In this document: in pieces, positions 45,806 to 58,393 of the stretch | How the letters are laid out: every line of letters begins with the position of its first letter | Position numbering within the stretch: position 1 is the first letter of the stretch | Source of the DNA: Lasiosphaeris hirsuta | Taxonomy: Eukaryota; Ascomycota; Sordariomycetes; Sordariales; Lasiosphaeriaceae | DNA: 64,000 nt | Reading direction: 5' to 3' | Assembly (NCBI GenBank): GCA_030549175.1 | Contig: JAUKUA010000003.1 | Location: forward strand, 1,922,001-1,986,000 | Made by a program: the position numbers and the translations under genes | The notes under the pieces: model-generated | Told to the model about the DNA's origin: nothing | Seen by the model: only the letters and a program-made list of their open reading frames with translations | Database searches by the model: none

Positions 45806-47878
45806 TGCTTCGGTAGAGAGGGTGGATTGGGGTGAACGGGGTTGTATGAAGACGCAAAGAGGTTGATATCCTACGCCTTTTTTTCGTTGCTTGAGCCGGG
45901 TTGACGAGGTGAAATTTGTCGGTCAGCGCGAGGGGAAATTTTGAAAATGTGTGCCCTGCAAAAATGTAGGGCTCGGTAAATCGCCAAGGGTGGGGCCGTG
46001 AAGGAAATGCGGGGGCATGCCACCCGAGCCGCTCCCCCTCCTCCGGCTCCGGATGATCCACCCGGAGATCTCATTCGGTCCTTTGGTTCTGCTGGCTGAT
46101 CCCCGTTGAACTGGTGCTCCTCACGTGTGAAAAGAAGAAAAAAAGCCCCCCTAGACTATTGCAGTATAACGCTAGCACTTTACTGCGGGCCAACCGGCTG
46201 AAAAGAGAATATCCACATTCTAGGACGAGTCGATTTTTGCTGTAACGCTCCAAGAAGCTCATGACAGTCTCACATGGAAAACCAAGAGAACCCGCAACTC
46301 TGAAGATACCATTGAGCACTTCACAACGTTACCATTTCCCAGTTAACCGCCGAATTTCTTCAAGCTAACTTGGTCACGAGCCGGAATTGTCGATCGAATC
46401 ACACACCGGCGGAGCATTTTCACAACTTCTGCGTCCCTGATTCTAAGCACGGTATGCCAGGATTGATATCAATCCTATCGAGTTCAAGGATCAGCAGTTT
46501 AGCCACCAAGGACGCATGGCAAGTGACTGCGAATTTTCACAACGCCACTTTCAGAGCCGGGACCAGCGCTGCTGCGCCACAACCTGACGCCACCTCTTTT
46601 GTGGCGTGTCAAAAGCCTGATGTCATTCACCAAGAGCCAGGTTGGTGGGGTAGGACCCTTAGCTAGCTCTGCGGGGCAAGGACTACGTCACGGCAGAAGC
46701 ATGAGCGAGAGCAATGAAGACGGAACCCACACGAAACTGCGCAAACACGCAAGCGCGATGGGCAGTGTCAACACCAAAAGCCCTTAATTTCCTTGCGCGG
46801 CGTTGCTGGTATGATGCGTTCCTATCGCCATCCACAGCTCTCTATACCTGCCATTTCCGCGCATGTGTCGCACCACGCACGCACAATGATGGGAAGCCGC
46901 CGTTGGGATGGTGGACGGGCTGCGGTGCATTCTGTTCCTGAGACCTCCCAACACGCACGTAGAGTGGCTGGCTTCGCTGATTGCTAAAAGTCCCACTGCT
47001 GACCGACCATTGGCGAAGGATCGCATGGGACAGCAGCCGAGCCATTGCGGGTGAGCCTCGGTGGGATTGGACTATGCTGAGAGACTGCAGCGTCCCAACC
47101 ACCCCGAATATGCTGCCGGCCTAGCTAGGTCTGGTTCGTCTTACGGTCCCGCGACCTCCGGTGACCGCTCGGGTGTTTGCAATCTGAGCAAAGAACTCTG
47201 TATGAACGGGCCTGGGAGAAAATGTGTAAAAAAAAAATTTAAATAAAAAAAAAGTTATCGTCGGCCGCCATTCGTACATGGCCCATCTCTCAGCCTTAAC
47301 CAGACTGCTAGTTCGAAGCCGGATATCGTCAGCCCCTGAGTCTGTTGGATCGGGGGAAGGCGGGCGACCTGGGGACTCGAGGTTTTGCAACGTCAGGCGC
47401 TAATAGGGCGGCATCTGCGAATCATCTGGTTATCCGCCGCCACCCTGATCGGCATGGAAGCGACGGCATTGGCTGCCCAGGGAAGCCCGACCTTTGGACC
47501 ATCTGTATGACGCAGTTCGGGGCCTCTTCCCCAATCGCGGCAATCGCCCTGCTGCGGTCCCTTCATGACAAGGACTCCTTCGCACGCACCCACCTAAGCG
47601 TGCTAGGCCACCAAGGCCGGCCGCAAGCTCTTCCAACCCAGCAGGAACCCGTCAGGCAATTTCCCGCTTGGCAGAGAAGCAGGTGGGCGGACGTGTCTGT
47701 CGTCCTACCGACGTATTTAAGACACCGCGAAGGCCCCGCTGTGCTGCACATCCTTCTGTTGATTTCCGAATCATACAAGTTCTCTCACCTCAGCATTGAA
47801 AATAAAAAGGCCAAGCCTTCCCACCAAACACATATCCACAACCACATACAACAGAAGCGCAAGCCCTCAACCGCAGTC
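45806..47878. other. Long divergent intergenic region RPL22 / PMP3
   Basis: About 2 kb holding both promoters. ORFs here (for example 47345-47899) overlap the PMP3 start and are not family-like. No gene was recognised between the two promoters. Confidence 0.5.
47714..47721 (+). promoter_or_regulatory. TATA-like element of PMP3
   Basis: TATTTAAG about 160 bp upstream of the PMP3 ATG is well placed for a TATA box with a roughly 100-base leader. Inferred from position only. Confidence 0.3.
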
Positions 47879-48187
47879 ATGCCTTTCACCGCCAGGTAAG
47901 CTTCTCACTCGATCCCCCCTCAACCATATACGCTGACTGACATTCTCACCTCACAGCGATATCTGCAAGATCATCTTCGCCGTCCTCCTCCCTCCCGTAG
48001 GCGTCTTCCTCGAGACGGGCTGCAGCGGCCGGTTCTTCCTCAACATCCTCCTCACCTGCCTTGGGGTAAGTTCTCATCAGCTGCTCACTCATCGCAGCAC
48101 CTGCAACCAGGGAACCAATTGAGTTAACACATGCCACAGTACCTCCCCGGTATCATTCATGCGCTCTACATCATCCTGAAATATTAG
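47879..48187 (+). CDS. PMP3: Plasma membrane proteolipid Pmp3 (UPF0057 family)
   Basis: Three exons (47879-47895, 47957-48065, 48140-48187) give a 57-residue protein that is easy to miss. It begins MPFTASDICKIIFAVLLPPV, continues GVFLETGCSGRFFLNILLTC and ends LGYLPGIIHALYIILKY. This is the complete two-span Pmp3/RCI2 fold with its hallmark LPP-GVF-E and LGYLPGIIHA motifs. In yeast it sets plasma membrane potential and salt tolerance and binds phosphoinositides. The first exon is 17 nt. The family is strongly stress-induced in fungi; here only a TATA-like element supports that. Confidence 0.96.
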
Positions 48188-48834
48188 CGGCTTTAAGCCA
48201 TCGGCGCTACCGTTCACGGCCTCCACGAGCCATTCTTCCTTGACGTGGCGAGAAGCGTAACGGGAATTATCCCGCTACGAAATGCGAAGGCACAAACATG
48301 CGCCCGATAATGTTCATCCCTCACTGCCACCAGCGAGTTTGGTCGGGGGTTCCGCCACGAAGTCCACGTGCCGGCTCGCTCGTGTAATTGCATTGAGGAA
48401 GGCTAGAAATCGAGACCATGAACCAGGGTTGTGGTTGAAGAGACCATGGTTTCTTTTCTTTTTTACGAGCGTTATGGTTTGCAATTCTTTACCTGGGCTT
48501 TCCCCACCTTCGACTATCGGGCCAAGGTCTCTGGGTTTTCTCTCTTTATTTGCCGGATGGTAACGTCAGAAGCAGTCTCGCTTCTGCGCTCATAGACGAG
48601 CTTAATCACATGATACCCGATCTCAAGTGTGAAACACAACGTTTTCCATATATGACGTATCTTCATACCGACTCGACCGAGTGGGTCCCAAGCAATTGAT
48701 GGCCGTGATTGATCCGCGCCTTGAAATGGATCTGGTTATATTATAGCAAGCATAGGATAGCATCCGTGGTGGGTCTTTGTAATTGAATAATACAATACCC
48801 CATCGAACGATGCCCACCCACCCCTGGCATACAG
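48188..48834. other. Convergent intergenic region
   Basis: 3' flanks of PMP3 and the GTPase gene. No coding or RNA feature was recognised. Confidence 0.5.
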
Positions 48835-50444
48835 TTAGGCACGTCCAATCTTAAATGATAAAATCTACCAAAGTGTTAGCAAGACAAAACAACACATCCT
48901 TCAGTTGCTGAATGCATGAAACTTACATCATTTTTCCCGACGGCGACAATATGATCTTCGGCAACCCTGATCCCTCCAGCCCCCTCGATATACGCTATCG
49001 GCGCGTCGCCCATAAGCTTCTTGCCCACGTCCGCAACGGTCGAATTCTTTTTTACCAAGACACAATCCCGAAATACAGCTTTTGACTCGTTTGCGCCCGA
49101 CGCGAAAGTGGTGGTATTACGGACGGGGAAGACAGGCGTGAGCCCGAGGATCTCAGCTGCTTTGGATAGCACTTGGTTAACGCCCGTGGATCCGAATCGG
49201 TAGAGGACCATGTCCTTGAGGTTCTCGATGCGGTTCTTGTTCTTTTCATCTAGCTCCTTGAGCCCACCACCGTCAGGGTCGCCGTCAGCTATCAGGTCCT
49301 CGCGCGTATCGACAAACTCGCTGCCCTCGGTATAGCGCACATAGCCCTGCTTGGCCAGCTTCCGCAGAAAGATCTCGGAGACGGCGGAGCAGAGGACGAT
49401 GGTGTTGGGATCTTGCATCTTGGCGATCTTGGCAATGTTCTTGTCGGCGTCCGGGTGGTCGATCTTGTTGAGCGCGATGACGGTGGGGAATTTCTCGTCT
49501 GTGAAAGCCTGTACTACGCGGTCGATCGTCTCGTCTGTTCGTCCACGTATTTAGCACACGGGGAACGGCGACATTACTCAAGAAACGGTCTCAAGAGGGA
49601 GAGACGCACCACTCCACTCCTCCAGCGGCTCCTTGAGCGCCAACTTATCCAACGTCCTCGCCACAACGGTTGCGGTGCTCCCGTACCCACTAAACTGGTT
49701 CTGCAGTGTCTCAACCGCCGTCACCTTGACAGCAATATGCCTCCTCCTGATCGACCCCCACTTCTCCATCAGATTCCCCCTGATCCATGCCACGATCTCT
49801 GACCTCAACCACGCAATGTCGACCGAGGGATCATACCCCCTTGTCACCTTGCCCTCGGCATCCGTGGTCCCCGAGACGTCGACTACATGAATCAGTGCAT
49901 CGGCATGCCGCAAATCATCGAGGAACTTGTTGCCCAGTCCCTTGCCTTGGTGGGCACCTGGCACAAGTCCTGCCACATCGAGCAGCTCGATCGGCACGCT
50001 GCGCCGGCCATTGACGCATGATCCATAGTTGGGCTTGCACCGATCCGAGACCCCGAAGCGCGCGCACGCGCAGTCTATTTGTAGATAGCCTATGGCGCGC
50101 TGTGGGTCGATGGTGGTGAACCTAGCGGCGGGAGGCGAAAGGGGAGAGGGTTAGCAACTGTATTCGAAGTTTTTTTTGGTTGGTTCGAGGGGGTTATAGG
50201 CGGATAGGGGGTTTGTTTAGTCAAGGAGTCGAGGTGGTAGCGTACGGGAAGTTTCCTGCGTAGGAAAGCTGTATCAGCAGCAGCTTGCTTTCTTTTGGTG
50301 CTTGGCCCGAAGCCAAAAGGAGGCATCGAACTGGGATGGACACTACCCACCGACTTTGGAAGAGGCGTCGGTCAGCGAATTGAGCGTGCTCGACTTTCCG
50401 GCGCTTGGCTTGCCGACCAGTCCAATTAGGGGGTCTCTAGGCAT
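48835..50444 (-). CDS. Obg/YchF-family GTPase, Ygr210-like
   Basis: Five minus-strand exons (50444-50351, 50255-50246, 50121-49610, 49534-48927, 48864-48835) give 417 residues; yeast Ygr210c is 411. The ATG opens [19 protein letters not shown] with the P-loop at residues 11-18. Exon 2 is a 10-nt microexon (GAAACTTCCC) that restores the switch I sequence GNFPFTTIDP; without it the frame is lost. G3 is [18 protein letters not shown] and G4 is ALNKIDHPD. The C-terminal TGS-like part reads [20 protein letters not shown], and a 30-nt last exon adds ILSFKIGRA. Relatives associate with ribosomes, but Ygr210 itself has no settled role. The gene is intact if the microexon is used. Confidence 0.92.
50246..50255 (-). 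other. 10-nt microexon of the GTPase gene
   Basis: GAAACTTCCC on the minus strand, preceded by ACGCAG and followed by GTACGC, flanked by introns of 95 and 124 nt. It supplies Gly32 (last two bases), Asn33, Phe34 and the first two bases of Pro35. The resulting NFPFTTIDP matches the invariant switch I region of this GTPase family. Confidence 0.88.
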
Positions 50445-50819
50445 TTTGACAGCTTTGTACGGAGTGGGGCGGTGTTCGCGATAGGGGCTGCCGAACGAGC
50501 GAAGTTCCAATATCGCAAGGAGGTGTTTAGGTCGTTGTCGCAAGTTTGCGCCGCCGCAATCAGCACTACTCAATCAGGGGGGGAAATCTGCCCCGCCTGA
50601 TAACGATAACGGGGAGGGGCAATTGAAGGAAAGGCACAGTGCAAAGATGCACCTTAATTCTTGGGCCTACTCTTGACAATTGCGAGACATCACCTTTTAT
50701 TTATCGTGTTGACTACCAGTTATAATTGGTTTCGGGTTGGCTCCCGCCCTGCAATTTGCCGAGAACCCGACATCATTCAAAATCTATCTTGAGATCGGAG
50801 AAACACACCGCAAGCAAAC
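50445..50819. other. Divergent promoter region GTPase / SET protein
   Basis: 375 bp between the two start codons, transcribed in opposite directions. No specific element could be named. Confidence 0.5.
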
Positions 50820-52429
50820 ATGTCTCGGCCTGAGCTTCCCATTGAGGAGCTTCCAATATGGGCACATCTCAATGGTGTAAAACTTACCAATGTCAAAATT
50901 GCAAAAACGCAAGGAAGAGGCTATGGAGTCATTTCCGAAAACACATTGACCAGCGAGAGTACCCTCGAGCCCCCGGCCTGGATTGCCGTCCCTCACAACC
51001 TCGTTCTCAACGCCGTAGCAGTCAACGAGTACGCAAAGGAGGACAGGAATTTCAAACTTCTTTTGGAAGCCGCTGAGCACCGTGTAACCATGTCTTCATC
51101 CAATTGATGCTGTTGTGCGGAAACTAACTAGTCTTCACAGTCTCCAAGGACAGACATCCTGCTGTTTCTCCTCGTCCAGACGGCCCTGGCATCCAGAGCT
51201 AGCCACCCCTCGCATGCCTCTATCGGAGTCTCAAACCCCTGGACCGAGTATCTCCAGTTGCTACCGGGAACGCTTTTTGTGCCTACTCTATGGCACGAAG
51301 ATGAGAGGCTTCTGCTTCGCGGTACATCGCTCGAGGCCGCCGTGAACGCCAAAGTCATTGCACTTGTTGCTGAGTTTGATGCAATTCAGCAGATCTCGTC
51401 TGATATTCCTTGCTGGAACGAGGTGTTATGGGAAAGCGGATCAGTATCACTTCGGGATTGGCTCCTCCTCGATGCCTTATACCGATCCAGATGCTTGGAG
51501 CTACCACGGTTGGGAGAGTCAATGGTACCTTGCATCGACATGGTCAACCACTCGGCTAGCCCTACAGCTTACTATGACGAAACGTCAAAGGACGAGGTTG
51601 TCCTCCTTCCTAGGCCTGGAGCTAGCATTATAGCAGGCGAAGAGGTGACAATCAGCTACGGGGATACGAAATCCGGGGCGGAAATGCTGTTCAGCTACGG
51701 ATTCATCGATCCAACATCGACGGCCGAAAGTCTTACCCTCGTCCTAGAGCCGTTCCCCGATGACCCGCTCGCCCGGGCAAAATTGATGGCTTTCGGGGAG
51801 GCGCCCAAGCTCCATGTGGCCCGGGACGGAAGCTCCGTCGTGTGGAAGAGCCCGTTTGCGTATTTGATGTGCCTCAATGAGGAAGATGGGCTAGACTTCA
51901 GGGTTCTGCAGGACACCGAAGGCGGCCAGCAATTGCGTGTCTTCTGGCAGGATGACGATGTGACTGATCGGGTAAACGGTTTCGAGGCGCTGATCCAAAG
52001 TCACCCACTCAGTGCCCTTTTTCGATTACGTGTTGTCACGGTCATCCAAGAACGGCTGGAGGTTCAACTGGACAGAGCGCGGTCACACCAGGTAGCAAAG
52101 CAGGACCCAGATCTTGGCGACGTGAGGGACGAGTGTCTCAAGGCCGCAGAGCTCCTGAGAAAGGTCGAAACGGGCATCCTAGAAAGTGGTATTGAATCCC
52201 TAGAGGAGGAGGTACGTATCGGCGAGACCCTTCGCCACTCTCCATTCCAGTTGTGAAGCAGAAAGATGATGGGTTGGGGTTTGGTGAACCAATGGCTAAC
52301 AAGGGTCTTATGCAGAGAAGCTCGCTTCTGGCCGACAAAAACGTGGTGGCTTATCTCGGATCGATGGAGACTGCCGCTTCAGACCTAGTCGAAGAAGAGG
52401 CGTCCAATGAGGTAGAAGACTTCAGCTGA
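50820..52429 (+). CDS. SET-domain lysine methyltransferase (Rkm/SETD6-like)
   Basis: Exons 50820-51083, 51141-52211 and 52316-52429 give 482 residues. The early part holds GVKLTNVKIAKTQGRGYGVI, the SET-N sequence that binds the methyl donor. After a helical insert (iSET) come CIDMVNHSAS near residue 225 and EEVTISYGDTKSGAEMLFSY, the catalytic NHS and SYG signatures. A Rubisco-LSMT-like substrate-binding domain follows. Proteins with this layout methylate non-histone targets, often ribosomal proteins (yeast Rkm1-4, Rms1). The exact substrate is not readable from sequence. The alternative donor one codon earlier gives the wrong phase. The C-terminus is acidic. Confidence 0.88.
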
Positions 52430-52954
52430 TTCGCATGACCTGTTTCTTGGGCGTCGCTGCGGGGGACAGTAGGCTGTGAGACCTCACCCGATAATCAGGC
52501 ACCCGAGTAACAGACTGGTCATTCAAAAGCTGTCACATTTCGAAAAGCAGCGAATTATACCTCAAAGAAGGTATTGGCTACTGCCGACTGTCCCCTCAAT
52601 CATCCACGCCGAGGTTCTCCTTGTCAGTCTCCAGGCGGTTGAATTTATGAGTCCACAGCGCGCCAGAGAATAGTGACCCCCTTGCAGAACGATGTGGCAT
52701 TTTCTCGAGTCCATGGTTCGTGTTTCAATGTGTCACGGACGTCATTGATGGTTCGATCAATAACATGCCCCCGGCATAGGCAGTCGGCATTCTGGAAGCT
52801 AGAGGAACAGCAAATCACGGCAACGCCAGACCAGCCAAGACAGCATAAATCCGCTAGTCTGGGGAACTTTGCCAACTTCCGCCTGGTGGTCAGACCCAAT
52901 AGCAGACTAGTGTTTCGATAATTTCTAGTCGTCTTCTGGAACGAATATGAACGA

Positions 52955-52967
52955 CCCCCCCCCCCCC
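52955..52967. repeat. Homopolymer C13
   Basis: Thirteen consecutive C in non-coding sequence. Read directly. Confidence 0.9.
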
Positions 52968-55227
52968 AAAGGATCGCCTTGGCCCCTCGTCTGTATCCCG
53001 AGATGAATGCCACGAGGCATTTGCAGCCGCCTCCAAATGGATCATCTTCAGACGGCAGGGGTGCATTTTGCCGGAAAGTGAAAGTCGATCTCAGACTGAG
53101 CAGCCCCCAAAGTGCGGGGAAGCATTTGGGGACTCGCGAAGAACCGGAGGACGTAAAGGCGCATGTATCTGGGAATGGCTAGGGGCCTCTCCTCATTACC
53201 TCCTGGACGTTCATTTACAGAAGAGAGACGTCGTTTACGCCGTATTATCTGTGGGCTATTTCATGGGAGGTGCCGCGTTGGGCGTCTCGTTAGCGCGGTC
53301 GAGTAGACTCATGTACTATGTGGCGACGAGTGACTTTATCCAGCAGACTATCATACCGCTAAGCATCGTCAGATCTGAGCTCACGAGAGGTTCATGAGCG
53401 GTCCGCCAAGGTAGGCGGAAACCTGGATCTTCACGCCCCGGATACGGCTTTGATCGTCGTCGATGCAACAGCTGTTTGGCTTCGCCTATGGGTACTTCTG
53501 GTTTCAACCTGATAACATACATATCTGTCAGCACACATGTTGAGAAGCACTCGGTGGAAACAACTTTTGAGTATGTGGACAAGAAAGACATAATCCGTGC
53601 CTCGCAGCCCCTCGGGGATAATCTGCAGAAGGCTATCGGGATTGGGTGGATTGCCATATCCGGAACATGGATGGCTATATTTGAAGCCATAGAGCACTCA
53701 AATCTCAGTCAAGCCACGTTATTATTGAGACATTCGAAACCAAACAGAACCAAACAAAAGAAGTAGGCTAGCTGAGTCTGGGAGTGGGAAATGCAAACGA
53801 AGGATCCAGTTAATTTAGCTGATTACGCTTGCGAGTTAGCCCACTGCCTCCTACTTACTTATGCAGGGCGTCGCGGATATCTTTCGCAAACGAAGTACCA
53901 GTGAGGCCCCTATAAACTATAGTGAAGGCGAACGGCGAAGGCGGCGAAGAAGCCACTCCGTAGGTGCTTTCGGCGTATAGGTCTACTTACCGCCACCTGT
54001 TGTTGCCCGACACCTCTTCGGCGTCACGAGGGTTACACAACCTTGGGGTTTGCTGTAATGTCGGCTTTGGTAGAACGCCGAGTCGACGAGTTTCCAATTT
54101 CAGTCCTGGGTTGTGAATGACGGGATCCTTCCACACTCGGCAGATTTTGTCAACCGCACACCCTCGCGTCTACGGTCCCGAGCACAAAGGTCGGCCGATA
54201 AGATGGTGGCTGCCAACTTGAGCATGCAGCTGATGAATCGCTAAGTGAAATACCCATTTTGGTACGTTTCGGAGGTCTGAGTGAGCCAGTTGAAGGATCG
54301 CCACCCGCCAAGCCGCGAGCCCTGAATGCTAGCCGTGATGTCTTTCGCCGTTCAAACTGGTTTCTGGATCTGATGATGCGCTTCCCCTCCCAGGTCCAGC
54401 ATTAGCGCAGAGTCCAACGCTAGGGAAAGTAAAGCCCCAAGTCTAGAGCTGGTCTGACAACTTGCCATGGCGTGATGAGGCGCAAGCCCATGATTCCATC
54501 GGGTTTCCATTGCCGTCATCTTGGTCTTTCAAAGATGTTCGCGAATGGGGCGATTCGGCTTTTCCAGGCTGCTATTCGCTGGCAAGCTTGGGGAAAGGGG
54601 GCAGAAAAATGGGATGGGACGGACTTGTGGGAGTAGAATGTGGGAAAACAGCCCGGGGGATTGAGGGGGACGGCGGGTAGGATGGGAGATGATGAGGGGA
54701 GAGGGGGCATGTACACTTGTGACTCGAGGTACCTTCTACGAAAAGCTCGTGCTAAGCAGTATGGACGCCGTTTTGAATAGGTATTGATCGCGGACGGTGC
54801 GCTAGTGGAGGACCCCTGCCGACCCCAGATTTGCTGCTGGCGAGACTCGGGGCCGCTAACAGCAAGCGTCGAAATGGGGTGGGCTCGAGTGGACAGTCGG
54901 GGCAGTTTGCAGCAACGAGGTTCCTTCTGCAGAGCCCTGCCGAGGCCTTGGAGCAGGCTGCTGACCAGCCGTTTCCATTCCTTCTCCGCAAAATCGTACC
55001 CCAGCACCGAGTGGGCCGAACCCCAGGGTTTAGTACCACACCAAACCAAAGCGAGCACCCAGCACACACACCTCTTGCACCTTCGTGCCGTTTTTCCCTC
55101 ACCCACTCCCGTCCTCACTTGTCCGGCCACACCTGCCGTCTTAGAGCTTGTTGCTTATAACCAGGCGCCCCGCCCGCCTGCCTGCACCTTCCATCCCCCC
55201 TTCCCCTTCCCACCCCCCTTTGGACTT

Positions 55228-55455
55228 ATGAATGCCAGCGCAGAGAGCAATCGTAAAGTTTATGTCCGCCCGAGTTCGACGACGATTTCACGGCTAAGGA
55301 GCGCCGGTGACGCTCCCTGCTCACGCTTACACCGCAACGCAGTGAGCCTTGGGATATCCCGGCTAGGAACCGATTCGCTGTGTGCGACCCTGCGCCTCTG
55401 CGCCCTGCATTACCGACTCGTGTATTCGCTCGACACAACCAATTTACTACGGTAG
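55228..55455 (+). promoter_or_regulatory. Possible upstream ORF of the FacB-like gene
   Basis: A 75-codon ATG-to-TAG frame ends 64 bases before the main ATG. If the transcript begins upstream of 55228, most ribosomes would meet it first. The peptide has no family features, so any action would be through translation itself. The transcript start is unknown. Confidence 0.3.
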
Positions 55456-55519
55456 ACAACAACTTTGCACGTTCCATCACTTCCCTTCGGACACCGACGG
55501 TCGCGGCCACACCGCCAAA

Positions 55520-58393
55520 ATGCCCGGAATACTCCCCATGAAAGTGATCAAGGTCGGCACCAGCTCACAGAGTCGTATTGCCCAGGCTTGCGACAGGTGC
55601 CGCAGCAAGAAGATACGCTGCGATGGCATCCGTCCTTGCTGCTCTCAGTGCGCCAATGTTGGGTTTGAGTGCCGCACTAGCGACAAACTCAGCCGGCGTG
55701 CTTTCCCAAGGGGCTACACCGAATCGCTCGAGGAGCGCGTACGCGTATTGGAGGGCGAGGTGCGGGAGCTAAAGGACTTGCTGGACGAGAAGGACGAGAA
55801 GATCGACATGCTGTCCAAGATGCACGGAAATCGCCGGCCATCCCCAGAGGTTATAGCGCAAACATCACCCGCGGCCGACTCGAGGAAGGAGGGCTCACCC
55901 CCAAGGGAGGATACCTTCCGTGTTCAGGCGTCCCCGTTGCTGCTGGGGGTCGAGAATTCGGATTCGTATTTTATGGGAGCTTCCAGTGGCCGATCGTTTA
56001 TTGGTGTGTGGTGTTTTGTTTGCCCTTGTGAAATCATGAGTGTGCTAACCTCAGTATAGAATCCTTCAAGCGCAAGATTCAGGAGAATGGCAAGTCATGC
56101 TCTGAATTCAACCCCGAGGCCTTCTTGCACATCCAGGGGTGCTACCCTCTCACACCCAAGTCGCCATCCCAAAACACAAGGATACCGCCGCGGTTATTCT
56201 CTGATAGATGCGTCAATGTCTATTTTCAGGAGTGGGCGCCTCTGTTCCCGGTGCTTCACAAGCCTACCTTCCTTCGCGTCTACGAAGAGTTCGTTGCCGA
56301 CCCTGAGAAGATCAAGAACAACCACAAGCTGGCGCAACTCTACCTGGTGTTTGGCATCGCCGCATTGTCTAGCGAACAGCCAGACCTCCAGCAGATCGCC
56401 GCATGCGAGGTACAATGGCAGCGATGCTTGGAATCAATACTCATGGATAACACCATGATTACTCTCCAATGCCTGCTGCTTGCTCTCATATACTGTACCG
56501 TCAGAGCAGACTACAAGAGGCTGCAGCACTACAAGGGCATCGCTGTCGGTTTGTCACACCGACTTGGTTTGCACCAGAGTCAGAAGCGCTTCTCTTTCGG
56601 CGTTCTTACCATTGAAACTCGAAAGAAGGTCTTTTGGACTCTCTACATGCTCGATTGGTAAGAATTCCTTGGTGTATCTCCTCACATCAAAAATGCTTAC
56701 CGTTTTAGCTTCTCCGCTGCTATGCTGGGTCTACCCAAGCTGCTGAAAGAGGAAGACGTTCATGCCGAATTCCCCTCGGACACCGATGATGAGTACATCA
56801 CAGAGAAGGGATTCCAACCGTGTCTCCCAGGAGAGCACACCCGTCTCTCGAGCGCACTGGCCCTATTCCGCGGATCCCGAATCCTAGGCAAGGTTTTGGA
56901 GAAGATCTACCCCTCGGCGACATCGCACGAGCTCTCACTCCAGCAAATGTCGGCACTTGGAAACGAGCTTGATGAATGGCATGATAAGCTGCCGCAACAC
57001 CTCAAACTCACTTTCAAGCAGGACAAGCCGTCCACCGACATAACCGGCAGCAGGTCACCCCTACTCGTGAGTAGTCCCCTGCCATATCAGCTGGCTTGAC
57101 TGACCGTGTCTTTCTTAGGCTCTCGCGTACTACTACATTCGTATTCTCATTTTCCGCCCAGCGGTATCGTCTAGTCTTGGGCAAAAGGCTGCGCCCGCCT
57201 TGATTTCCATCTGCGAGTCCAGCAAGTCCATCATCCAGATTGTTCAGCTGCTTGAGGAACGGAGCATGTGCTTCTCTTTCTGCCTGAACAAGTCGGACAC
57301 TCTAATCCTTTGCGGCATGTCCTTGCTGTACCAGACGTTGGGCCTGAAGCATGACAGCAAGGTGCTGAGGGAAAACGAAAGGCTCACAAACGTTGTCATT
57401 AAGATCGTCGATAAGGCGAAGGCACCTGGCTCATACGATTTCAAGCGTGTTGCTGGGCTGCTGGTTACCATCGACGAGCCACTTCCGCAGTCGTTGCCAA
57501 CTCCCCCAAGACAAAGTCCGGACACGTGCATGGCTGCTCCACCGACACACCGCACTTCGCCTCCGGCCCAACCAACCGGAAATAGAATGCATAATCCTCT
57601 TGGCATTCATGTCGGTGCCAGCGCAAGCGAGACAGACCTACTCTTGCAACAGGAAAAACTGCGTCGGATGACAATGCCTCAGCTCTCCCAGCAGCACGGA
57701 TCCGAACAGTACCGGGCACGCTCTCGGCAATCGTTTGACAGTCTGCCAAGACAGGATGCATCAGTTGGGCGACGCGACCATCGCCTTTCGTTGAGCCGGG
57801 TTCAGGCTGCACAAGCAGCCATGATTGCGCGGGTATCGCCAACACCTGGCGCCAACGCAAAACAGAATTTGGATTACCTATCCTTGAGCTCCACCCCCCA
57901 ATCACAGCCCGCCTCCCCGATTCAGGCACGTGGCCAACAACACGCGACACAAGCACAACAGGGCCAGCTGTATGCACAGCACCAGAAGGGAAGCAACGCC
58001 TCTACAGCCGAATGGGATGCGCTGCTGGGCTCGATTGAAAGCGGCCAGCTCAATGTCTACGACGCCATCTACGGTGGGGCAGGCATGTCACTCGCAGAAA
58101 CGACGCCCATGTCGGCGGCAACAGCGACGTCGTGGTCGCCCGACTCGTGGGACCTGTCGGGATTCAACCTGGGCGACTTTGGCCCTGGCTCGGCGACAGC
58201 ACAGAGTGTGTTGAGCTTGAGCGAGGACAGTCTGAGCTCAGGGGACGACCTGGCGCCGAGTGAGATGAGTGGGGTCAGGGGGTTGAGTCTGGACCTAGAT
58301 TTTGGAAGGGCAGGTGGGATGATGGGCCATGGCCACCATGGCCCAGGAGATGGCGGATTTGTGTTGGAGGGTCTGGATAACTTCGGGCTGTGA
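55520..58393 (+). CDS. facB: Zn2Cys6 transcription factor, Cat8/FacB family (acetate/gluconeogenic regulator)
   Basis: Exons 55520-56003, 56060-56657, 56709-57066 and 57119-58393 give 904 residues; FacB proteins are of about this size. The zinc cluster has Cys24, 27, 34, 41, 44 and 51 in the family sequence [17 protein letters not shown]. The signature [20 protein letters not shown] follows, leading into a coiled coil ([20 protein letters not shown]) that should mediate dimerisation. The middle homology region spans about residues 200-500. The C-terminus is Ser/Gln/Asp-rich and likely an activation domain. Cat8/FacB/acu-15 proteins activate acetyl-CoA synthetase, glyoxylate-cycle and gluconeogenic genes on acetate or ethanol. 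Assignment rests on the zinc cluster and linker; a paralogue remains possible. Confidence 0.87.

Larger units (their letters stand above)
52430..55519. other. Long gene-poor region upstream of the FacB-like gene
   Basis: About 3 kb with no recognised gene. A C13 tract lies at 52955-52967. ORFs at 53068-53397 and 53316-53690 have no family features. The last part is C/T-rich, as expected for a long regulator leader, and carries a possible uORF at 55228-55455. Confidence 0.45.

Noticed and set aside
47306..47322. TTCGAAGC-type T-loop-like sequence suggesting a tRNA
   Set aside because: No matching acceptor, D and anticodon arms around it.
53068..53397. 109-codon ORF with a hydrophobic centre
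   Set aside because: No start support, and an overlapping minus-strand ORF is equally open; no family.
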